A stretch of 7,385 nucleotides of DNA from Nitrososphaeria archaeon (lineage in GTDB: Archaea > Thermoproteota > Nitrososphaeria > Conexivisphaerales > UBA164). Made by a program: the position numbers and the translations under genes. The DNA is taken from assembly GCA_029775955.1 (NCBI GenBank), contig JARVJW010000101.1, positions 1-7,385 on the forward strand, given 5' to 3'. Positions 1 to 4,807 of the stretch are shown here, piece by piece (position 1 is the stretch's first letter; each line of letters begins with the position of its first letter). Below the pieces are notes generated by a model. The model searched no databases. It saw nothing but the letters and a program-made list of their open reading frames with translations, and was not told the DNA's origin.

Positions 1-33
1 TCCAACAACGCCCGCTTGGATAGTCAGCTTCAT
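1..33 (-). CDS. 5' end of unidentified protein-coding gene (truncated by window edge)
   Basis: An ATG at 33-31 on the minus strand opens a frame that runs off the left edge and reads MKLTIQAGVVG. The start is supported by a TATA-like box about 30 bases upstream (58-67), the spacing expected for a near-leaderless archaeal mRNA. A short beta strand ending in Gly-Val-Val-Gly could begin a nucleotide-binding fold, but eleven residues are too few to name a family. It is transcribed away from the mercury cassette. Confidence 0.5.
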   Translation of the reverse strand, partial: MKLTIQAGVVG

Positions 34-57
34 ATCAAACTTCAATTACTCAAAGCT

Positions 58-67
58 GTTTAAAAAG
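58..67 (-). promoter_or_regulatory. TATA-like promoter box for the gene leaving the left edge
   Basis: On the minus strand this reads CTTTTTAAAC, centred about 30 bases before the ATG at 33. Archaeal TATA boxes lie about 26 bases before the transcription start, so the mRNA would start only a few bases before the ATG. Confidence 0.45.
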
Positions 68-71
68 TTTA

Positions 72-254
72 TCACAATTCATCCCCACGCTTACGCATGG
101 GGTCTTCTTGCGAGGACCTGATAAAAAGGTAAATAATTGCTGTAGCTAACAAGATGCTGAAGATAATATGGTTCATGCTAACTAGAAAGGAGTAGTACGA
201 ATCAGCTGACAGATGTATACCAAAAAGCTTAACAGGATAGCATTTTGCTGACAA
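72..254 (-). CDS. Doubtful small single-pass membrane protein (60 aa)
   Basis: A 60-residue frame starts at a TTG (254-252). It has a short N-terminus with one Cys (residue 5), a hydrophobic stretch at about residues 27-46 (begins NHIIFSILLATAII) able to span a membrane once, and a charged tail, EDPMRKRGDEL. I recognise no family. It is divergent from the mercury genes, so it could be a small accessory membrane protein, but no Cys pair supports a role in Hg transport. No ribosome binding site is visible at the TTG. The last ~15 codons coincide with two adjacent hairpins (83-118) that resemble a transposon end, so the frame may be a chance fusion of AT-rich spacer and an element remnant. Confidence 0.3.
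   Translation of the reverse strand: MSAKCYPVKLFGIHLSADSYYSFLVSMNHIIFSILLATAIIYLFIRSSQEDPMRKRGDEL
83..118 (-). repeat. Two adjacent hairpins, possible IS200/IS605-type end
   Basis: Hairpin 1 (83-102) has arms CCCCACGC and GCATGGGG with one mismatch; on the minus strand its loop region reads GTAA. Hairpin 2 (101-118) has arms GGTCTTC and GAGGACC (one G-T pair) around a 4-base loop and shares two bases with hairpin 1. On the minus strand they are followed by GATGAATTG. A G/C stem around GTAA followed by GATGAA resembles the right-end structure found downstream of many tnpB genes, which forms part of the TnpB guide RNA. No tnpB reading frame adjoins it here. The transposon reading is an inference from remembered pattern. 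Confidence 0.4.
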
Positions 255-306
255 AGGGTTAGGGCAACCTATGGGGTGTTTATCATGAGTGTGCTAAAAT
301 ATAAAT

Positions 307-320
307 AATTATTGATAATT
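307..320. promoter_or_regulatory. AT-rich inverted repeat upstream of the mercury genes
   Basis: Perfect 6-bp arms, AATTAT and ATAATT, flank a 2-base centre. It overlaps the right side of an AT-rich TATA-like stretch (297-307) in the spacer between the divergent minus-strand ORF and the mer genes. The size would suit a dimeric wHTH repressor, but such palindromes also arise by chance in AT-rich DNA. Confidence 0.25.
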
Positions 321-415
321 AATTGTCTAAAATCCAAGAAAATATTATTCTAGATATCACCCGTTTTCATCAAGTTCATTTTTTTACAGTTAATTCAATA
401 ATTTTAACTGCCCCA

Positions 416-424
416 CTTATAATT
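416..424 (+). promoter_or_regulatory. TATA-like box for the HMA-merA operon
   Basis: CTTATAATT is centred 26 bases before the ATG at 446, so transcription would begin at or next to that ATG and give a leaderless mRNA. An alternative box at 297-307 would place the mRNA start near 328, downstream of the upstream TTG (323). That is one reason for preferring the ATG at 446. Confidence 0.4.
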
Positions 425-445
425 CTAATAATTATAACAATTGGT

Positions 446-670
446 ATGATTGTAAAGTTAAGGATTTTCGGAATGAAGTGCGAAGATTGTGTAAGGACCG
501 TTGAATATGGCCTCAAAGCTTCAGAGGGGGTGAAGGATGTTTACATATCACTCAAGGAGGGGGTTGGCACAGTGCAGGTTGACGATAAATTAGCACCTGA
601 AAGCCTGCTGAGGTTGCCAGTATTTGGCCCAGATTCCCAATATAAAGCTCAAGTTGTGAGTGTTGAGTGA
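446..670 (+). CDS. Heavy-metal-associated (HMA) domain protein, NmerA/MerP-like
   Basis: This 74-residue protein is a single HMA domain that would bind Hg(II) through two thiolates and hand it to the reductase encoded next. The motif GMKCEDC puts the metal ligands at Cys12 and Cys15 in the first loop. The rest fits the HMA beta-alpha-beta-beta-alpha-beta order: helix VRTVEYGLKASEGV, strand DVYISLKEG, strand GTVQVD, a second helix, and a final strand YKAQVVSV. It resembles the N-terminal metal-binding domain of bacterial MerA and MerP. The ATG at 446 is chosen because the protein then begins two residues before the first HMA strand and a TATA-like box sits 26 bases upstream. A TTG at 323 in the same frame would add 41 residues with a hydrophobic stretch (about residues 23-43), making a membrane-anchored form. 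Its stop overlaps the merA start by 4 bp, implying coupled translation. A general copper chaperone is a less likely reading. Confidence 0.82.
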   Translation: MIVKLRIFGMKCEDCVRTVEYGLKASEGVKDVYISLKEGVGTVQVDDKLAPESLLRLPVFGPDSQYKAQVVSVE

Positions 671-2091
671 CTGAATACGACCTTTTAATTTTGGGCAGAG
701 GGGCTGCGGCATTTTCAGCGGCTGTAAGGGCTTCAGAAATAACATCTAATGAAGCAAGGATAGCAATGATAGGCGACGGCCCAATCGGTGGAACTTGTGT
801 AAATTTGGGTTGCGTGCCCTCAAAGTACCTGATTGAAGCGTCTGAGAGGGTTTATGCGCCTGAACATCAAAAAATGATTGGAATAAGTAAGGTCAAAGTT
901 GAGTATAACTTTCCTGAGTTAATGGAGGGGTTAAGGAATTACGTAAGTGAGGCAAGGAAGTCAAAGTACGAGAATGTAATTGCAAGTTATCCAAATGTGG
1001 AGGTCATTGACGGCACTGCGACACTTTTGGGTCAAAAAATGGTCCAAGTAAATAACCAAATTAATGGCAGTATGCAATTAAGTGGTGCCAATATCCTCAT
1101 TGCAACTGGCTCAAGTCCCTCAGTTCCAGAAATAGATGGGTTGAAAGGCGCTGGATTTATCACAAGTGATACAATGTGGAGCCTTAAAAAGCTCCCGCAA
1201 AGCATTGTAATAATAGGCAGTGGCGCCATTGGACTTGAACTAGGGCAGGCCCTCATGCGCTTGGGTTCAAACGTGGCAGTAGTGGAGGTAATGGATTCAC
1301 TTCTGCCTCAGAGCGAACCTGAAATAGGGATAATCTTACAGAAGGTCCTCAATCGTGAGGGGATGAATTTTTTCCTGCATTCAAAGGTAATTTCTGTTGA
1401 CATCAAAAACGGAAAAAAAACACTTAAAATAGTTACAAAAAATGGCAAAGAAGAAATCTTTGCTGATGAGATACTGGTTGCTGCAGGGCGCACACCAAAT
1501 ACCTCTGGCCTTAACCTTAGTGCTGCAGGGATTAAAGTCGACCAAAGGGGTGGAATAATTACAGACAGAACTATGAGAACTTCCGCACCTGGCATTTACG
1601 CTGCAGGCGACTGCGTATCAAAGACGATGCTCCTGGAAACGCTTGCCGCAAGGGAGGGTGCTATTGCGGCTGCAAACATGTTTGGCCAGGAAGGGGAGGT
1701 TGATTACGGCTCAACTGCCTGGGCAGTATTCACGAGCCCCCAGGTTGCAGGAGTAGGATTGACTGAGAGGGGATGTACAATGAAATATGGAGCGTGCTCA
1801 TGCAGGGCATTTTCTCTCTCAAATCTAACGAGGGCAACAATTAACAGGGATGAGGATGGGCTCATAAAGGTAATAGCTGAACCCAACACGGGGAAGGTTG
1901 TGGGGATCCATGTAATTTCCCCAAACGCAATTGATATAATAGCTGAGGGCGCGCACGCAGTTAGAAATGGGCTCACCTATAGAGACATCATGGAGACAAG
2001 CCATATATTTCCCTCCTATTCTGAGGCAATAAAGCTAGCAGCCCAGTCGTTCATAAGGGACATATCGAAGATGCCATGTTGCGTTGAATGA
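667..2091 (+). CDS. merA: Mercuric reductase MerA (lacks fused N-terminal HMA domain)
   Basis: A cytosolic FAD-dependent pyridine nucleotide-disulfide oxidoreductase that reduces Hg(II) to volatile Hg(0). In order: FAD-binding GRGAAAF (10-16), the redox pair in GGTCVNLGCVPSK (Cys44, Cys49), FAD-related ATGSSPSVP (146-154), the pyridine-nucleotide fold IGSGAIGLELGQ (183-194), second FAD motif YAAGDC (311-316), and a C-terminal dimerisation domain. The vicinal Cys471-Cys472 near the terminus (KMPCCVE) is the Hg(II)-acquiring pair diagnostic of MerA and absent from dihydrolipoamide dehydrogenase. Phe448-Pro449 stands where related disulfide reductases have catalytic His-Pro; bacterial MerA also has Phe-Pro there. 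Glu207 at the end of the second strand of the nucleotide fold suggests NADH rather than NADPH. Additional Cys at 370, 377 and 379 are unusual. The start is GTG, in a GTGA overlap with the HMA gene's stop. At 474 aa it is the core enzyme only, with the N-terminal domain encoded separately upstream. Confidence 0.93.
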   Translation: MTEYDLLILGRGAAAFSAAVRASEITSNEARIAMIGDGPIGGTCVNLGCVPSKYLIEASERVYAPEHQKMIGISKVKVEYNFPELMEGLRNYVSEARKSKYENVIASYPNVEVIDGTATLLGQKMVQVNNQINGSMQLSGANILIATGSSPSVPEIDGLKGAGFITSDTMWSLKKLPQSIVIIGSGAIGLELGQALMRLGSNVAVVEVMDSLLPQSEPEIGIILQKVLNREGMNFFLHSKVISVDIKNGKKTLKIVTKNGKEEIFADEILVAAGRTPNTSGLNLSAAGIKVDQRGGIITDRTMRTSAPGIYAAGDCVSKTMLLETLAAREGAIAAANMFGQEGEVDYGSTAWAVFTSPQVAGVGLTERGCTMKYGACSCRAFSLSNLTRATINRDEDGLIKVIAEPNTGKVVGIHVISPNAIDIIAEGAHAVRNGLTYRDIMETSHIFPSYSEAIKLAAQSFIRDISKMPCCVE

Positions 2092-2131
2092 TTTGTTATG
2101 CATAATAATATAATCTAACCATTTAACGCAT

Positions 2132-2207
2132 TAGCGGGGGGTGGATTTGAACCACCGGTCTCCGGGTTATGAGCCCGGCGGGGTAGGCCTGGCTCCCCCA
2201 CCCCGCT
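2132..2207 (-). tRNA. Initiator tRNA-Met (CAT)
   Basis: The minus strand folds into a complete cloverleaf. The acceptor stem is AGCGGGG/CCCCGCT, bases 8-9 are TG, the D stem is GGGG/CCCC, the anticodon arm is CCGGG-CTCATAA-CCCGG, the variable loop has 5 bases, and the T arm is GGTGG-TTCAAAT-CCACC. The discriminator is A at 2132. The three G-C pairs next to the anticodon loop and the A-U first acceptor pair mark the archaeal initiator rather than an elongator tRNA. CCA is not encoded and there is no intron. It lies 40 bases beyond the merA stop on the opposite strand, with its 3' end facing merA. Confidence 0.96.
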
Positions 2208-2234
2208 TTGATTGATACAAATGACCTTAAGGGG

Positions 2235-2249
2235 TATATAATACTTTCT
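2235..2249 (-). promoter_or_regulatory. TATA box and purine-rich BRE of the initiator tRNA gene
   Basis: On the minus strand the sequence is AGAAAG followed by TATTATATA. The TATA element is centred about 31 bases before the first tRNA base, which leaves a short 5' leader for RNase P to remove. The preceding purine run fits a TFB-recognition element. This is the clearest promoter in the window. Confidence 0.65.
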
Positions 2250-2336
2250 GAATTGATGCTGTGTTGCATTAATTAAAAGTTGTGCTGATTATTTAAAAAT
2301 TAGGATAAATTGCCGATTTAAAATAAATAATTCATT

Positions 2337-2347
2337 TGATTTAAATT
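2337..2347 (+). promoter_or_regulatory. Possible TATA box for the winged-helix/DUF4443-like gene
   Basis: TGATTTAAATT is centred about 40 bases before the ATG at 2382, which would give a leader of roughly a dozen bases. Most of 2270-2380 is AT-rich and offers other candidates (for example 2318-2333), so the assignment is weak. Confidence 0.3.
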
Positions 2348-2381
2348 TGAAACTATTAACAAATTAACTGTTTTTTGATAT

Positions 2382-3041
2382 ATGCAACAAAGCAAGGAAT
2401 TGAAAAGGTTTATATTAAAAATCATTAAACACAGTATAAGATTGAGTGTTGAATCTCTAAAAAATTTAACTGTCAAGATAGACAGGTTGCGTGCCCTATT
2501 CGTGCTGAGCTCATACCCCGGGGTTGGCCGCAAGAGGCTCTCAAGCGTGCTAGATGTGGGTGAGGGCTATGTTCGGAATATCATTGGCAGCTTAAAGAGG
2601 GATGGGCTTGTCAGGGAGGACAGGGTTGGAAACTTCCTTACATCTAGAGGAAAGGCTGTAGTAAGGTCGATTTCTGACCACTTGGTAGCACACTTCGATT
2701 TTAATGTAGCTGGCTTTCAAAACTCAAAGGCTGTGCTTGTTAAGGGTCTTTCTGAGCACATAAAAATGGGGCTGGAAGAGAGAGATGCAGCGATAAGGAT
2801 GGGTGCAACAGGTGCCCTTATCATAACCTGCAGCGGCGGCAACTTCTGGTTCCCTGGGCTCGTAAACCTGTCAGATGCCAATCCCGAACTCGTGCAATCA
2901 ATTAAGGGCCAAATTAAAATGGACGAAAAAGATGTAGTAATTATTACTTGGAGCAAGAGTGCAAAGGATTCAGAAAGGGGAGCGTTAAATGCAGCAATTG
3001 AAATACTTGAGAAAACTGGAAAGATAAGCGCGCTAATTTAA
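2382..3041 (+). CDS. Archaeal winged-helix protein with DUF4443-like C-terminal domain
   Basis: A 219-residue probable DNA-binding regulator of unknown target. Residues 33-95 form a winged helix: helix IDRLRALFVLSSYP, a helix-turn-helix from GVGRKRLSSVLDVGEGYVRN, a recognition helix continuing into LKRDGLV, and a wing ending LTSRGK. Residues 110-219 are a compact domain with RDAAIRMGATGALIIT (134-149), then WFPGLVNLSD, then DVVIITW (184-190) and a C-terminal helix. This pattern, with an invariant-looking GATGAL turn, matches my memory of archaeal DUF4443 proteins, whose ligand is unknown. There is no signal peptide or membrane segment. The first ~30 codons are AT-rich and lie before the DNA-binding domain, so the true start could be later, for example the TTG at 2442. 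The 3' end overlaps the convergent padR-family gene by 9 bp. The winged helix is well supported; the DUF name is tentative. Confidence 0.75.
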   Translation: MQQSKELKRFILKIIKHSIRLSVESLKNLTVKIDRLRALFVLSSYPGVGRKRLSSVLDVGEGYVRNIIGSLKRDGLVREDRVGNFLTSRGKAVVRSISDHLVAHFDFNVAGFQNSKAVLVKGLSEHIKMGLEERDAAIRMGATGALIITCSGGNFWFPGLVNLSDANPELVQSIKGQIKMDEKDVVIITWSKSAKDSERGALNAAIEILEKTGKISALI

Positions 3042-3512
3042 ATTTTTGCTTTCCTTTACATTTAAAATGGCGCTGTTGATATCCGCGTTTGTCTTTTCGA
3101 GAATCTTGTAAATGTCCCTTGCCTGTCCATCACTAAGAAAAGGCAGCTGATTGTAAACGTTTTGCCTTATAATTTCCGTCAGACGGACAATTTTTATTTT
3201 TTCATTTGGTGAAATTTTCTTATGCAGAAAAGAGTTGACTATTTCAATGCTTTGATCCCTTATAGCTTTGCCATTTTCAGTAATGGAATAGGTTCTTTTT
3301 CCGCTGATATTTTTTTCCATTATCAGCCCCTCGTCAACGAGTAGCTGCAGAGTTGGATAAACTATGCCGGGACTTGGTTCATATATGCCGTAAAACTTTT
3401 CACCTATATTTTTTATTATCTCATATCCATGCTTTTCGCCCTCATATATTGAATCTAAAATAAGCAGTTTTATTATTCCCCTTACAAGAAAGTTTCTACC
3501 GCTCTTCACCAT
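3033..3512 (-). CDS. PadR-family transcriptional regulator
   Basis: A 159-residue winged-helix regulator. Residues 10-84 hold the PadR signature: LLILDSIYEGEKHGYEI (17-32) with the HGY motif at 28-30, EPSPGIVYPTLQLL (45-58) containing the characteristic SPG-x-x-YP-x-L recognition helix, and the wing GKRTYSITENGK (71-82). Residues 85-159 are mostly helical and charged, suiting the dimerisation region of two-domain PadR proteins. The ATG at 3512 is followed within ten codons by the first helix and has a TATA-like box 25 bases upstream, implying leaderless mRNA. PadR proteins are usually repressors that sense phenolics, drugs or other small molecules and often control themselves; the target here is unknown. 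No transporter or enzyme gene is co-directional with it in the window. It converges on and overlaps the DUF4443-like gene at its 3' end. Confidence 0.9.
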   Translation of the reverse strand: MVKSGRNFLVRGIIKLLILDSIYEGEKHGYEIIKNIGEKFYGIYEPSPGIVYPTLQLLVDEGLIMEKNISGKRTYSITENGKAIRDQSIEIVNSFLHKKISPNEKIKIVRLTEIIRQNVYNQLPFLSDGQARDIYKILEKTNADINSAILNVKESKNLN

Positions 3513-3520
3513 TACAGATA

Positions 3521-3541
3521 ATTTGCAAATGGCCTTTATAA
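3521..3541 (-). promoter_or_regulatory. padR promoter box with adjoining 10-bp palindrome
   Basis: On the minus strand TTATAAAGG (complement of 3533-3541) is centred 25 bases before the ATG at 3512. Between it and the start lies the perfect palindrome ATTTGCAAAT (3521-3530). A related sequence, ATGCAAATTGGC, recurs at 3574-3585. A dimeric regulator bound at the palindrome would overlap the transcription start, so autorepression by the PadR protein is plausible but unproven. Confidence 0.45.
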
Positions 3542-3688
3542 CGATTAGGTAAAAAACCCTTGGAATTTAACAGATGCAAATTGGCAGAAAACCATACTGT
3601 AAATTGATGGCATGGCATTTACATTTTGGGAAAAGGGTTTGAACTGTTGCATGGGTTAGAAACAGCCACGATGACCTTTATGAGTAGC

Positions 3689-3727
3689 TATAATATATAT
3701 GAAGATAAAGGAAATACTGAAGGTGAT
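3689..3727 (+). promoter_or_regulatory. Remnant promoter and Shine-Dalgarno site of the tnpB fossil
   Basis: TATAATATATAT at 3689-3700 is followed by AGGTGAT at 3721-3727, six bases before the ATG at 3734. AGGTGAT is complementary to the archaeal 16S rRNA 3' end and is the strongest ribosome binding site in the window. It supports 3734 as the original start. Confidence 0.45.
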
Positions 3728-3733
3728 AAAACC

Positions 3734-4740
3734 ATGAGCTATCCATGGAAATCCAGGGGGACAATTGTAGGGCGCTACGAGCCACAAGAGGACGTAATGA
3801 AGTACCTCACGGACATGCAGAGCGCGATAAGGCGCGCCCTTGAAGTCGCTTATGAAATGGCTATACGCGATCACAATAGGATACCTTCGCCAATTGTATT
3901 GAGGTCAAGCCGTGGTTCGTGTCAAACCACGATTATGCGATTCACCACCTCGGCCCCGTTTCTGCCGTTGCCTAATAATATAAAAGAACTATCATGGCTA
4001 GCTGAGGATACCTGATGTGAAGAAGCTTGAAATGAGGATTTATAGCTAGATGTTGGAGGTTACAAAGCAACGCTCTACCCCTGGCATTACGCTTACGTCC
4101 CAATAAACACTGAGAACAAACACTACCATGAATACAGCAAGGGCAAAGCTTTAGAGCTCTTGCTGACTGACAATTTTGTATGTGTTAACCATATCGGAAA
4201 TGACCCTAGCTTCGTGGCGCAGGACTTCACGATAGATTCCACGTTTGCTGGGTGATGACAAGCCTGCGCTGAAAGGAACTGACACAGCACATATACAGAA
4301 CGACTTCTCCAGGAGGAGGAAGAGCCTACAAAAGCACAATAGGCAGAAGAACCGCATCAATGATGCCTTGCTACTGTGAAGGAAAACCTAGGCGCATCAT
4401 TTGTCTTTGAAGACTTGGACTAGTGCAAATAATAAGGGCAGGACAAAGTTGAATAAATGAAAGGCTTTACCAGAAGATGATTGAATACAAGTCTCAATTC
4501 AAGACCGTTTATGTGAACCCAAGAGGGACTTCAGAGTGTACTGTCTGTGGTGATAACTTGGAGGATATAGAAATGCGAAACCTGTGGCGTGGACTACGAG
4601 AGGCTTGCCATAACTCTGCGCTACCGTGAGTGCGGATGGCCTTCTTTGATGATAAATACCTGCAAACTGGCCATGAGCCTAAAGTGGCCGGAGCAGGCTT
4701 GAAGGTCAATGCCTCGAATGATGGTTATAAAAAATTATAA
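3734..4740 (+). pseudogene. Decayed TnpB (IS200/IS605-type RNA-guided nuclease)
   Basis: Pieces of one TnpB-like protein occur in order but in changing frames. They are MSYPWKSRGTIV... (from 3734), EVKPWFVSNHDYAIHHLGPV (from 3901, shifted), LPNNIKELSWLAEDT (original frame, ends 4015), PDVKKLEMRIYS (4011, third frame), DVGGYKATLYPWHYAYVP (4049) running to FTIDSTFAG with a stop at 4253, NDFSRRRKSLQKHNRQ (downstream of 4254, new frame), FVFEDLD (about 4400-4420), YVNPRGTSECTVCG (about 4510-4550) and CETCGVDYERLA (4574). The final frame reaches a stop at 4738-4740. FVFEDLD matches the second RuvC acidic motif, the two CxxC pairs the zinc finger, and CGVDYER the last acidic region; the first catalytic Asp is not evident. 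At least six frameshifts or stops exclude function. It spans about 335 codons, somewhat short for the family, so internal deletions are likely. No tnpA is present; TnpB-only elements are common in archaea. Confidence 0.87.
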
Positions 4741-4742
4741 CC
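4723..4742 (+). repeat. Perfect inverted repeat over the tnpB stop
   Basis: Arms GGTTATAA and TTATAACC are exact complements around a 4-base A loop, and the tnpB stop (4738-4740) lies inside the right arm. It could be the subterminal hairpin of the element's right end, or a weak transcription stop separating the fossil from the MoeA-family gene. Either way it marks the last recognisable base of the element. Confidence 0.5.
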
Positions 4743-4765
4743 TTTCAGAAACGGCAATACTGATA

Positions 4766-4792
4766 GCAAAATAAATGTAGCAAAAATTTAAT
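4766..4792 (+). promoter_or_regulatory. Possible TATA region for the MoeA-family gene
   Basis: Two AT-rich boxes lie before the GTG at 4808: one around AAAATAAATG (about 4768-4777) and one around AAAAATTTAATG (about 4782-4793). The first would start an mRNA about ten bases before the GTG; the second would start it at the GTG. Neither has an obvious purine-rich BRE. Confidence 0.3.
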
Positions 4793-4807
4793 GGAAACAA
4801 TTATTTT

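Noticed and set aside
1032..1976. Several minus-strand frames of 74-95 codons inside merA
   Set aside because: They are antisense to catalytic and cofactor-binding motifs of merA and have no recognisable domains or start signals.
667..2091. Dihydrolipoamide dehydrogenase instead of MerA
   Set aside because: The C-terminal Cys471-Cys472 pair and replacement of the catalytic His by Phe448 fit mercuric reductase, and the neighbour is a thiol metal-binding protein, not a 2-oxoacid dehydrogenase subunit.
2096..2105. TTATGCATAA palindrome just after merA as a terminator or operator
   Set aside because: Ten AT-rich bases are expected by chance, there is no T-run beside it, and it serves no start.
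2132..2207. The initiator tRNA as an integration site for a mercury island, since its 3' end faces merA
   Set aside because: I found no same-orientation copy of the tRNA 3' end (TTCAAATCCACC...CGCT) in the left part of the window and no integrase gene. The vague likeness at 79-95 is in the opposite orientation.
2318..2533. Minus-strand frame of 71 codons between the tRNA and the DUF4443-like gene
   Set aside because: About two thirds of it is antisense to the winged-helix gene and the rest is AT-rich promoter DNA.
3626..3733. An N-terminal extension of the frame entering the tnpB fossil, from a TTG at 3626
   Set aside because: The ATG at 3734 has a good Shine-Dalgarno match six bases upstream and a TATA-like box before it, and the residues before it do not resemble a TnpB start.
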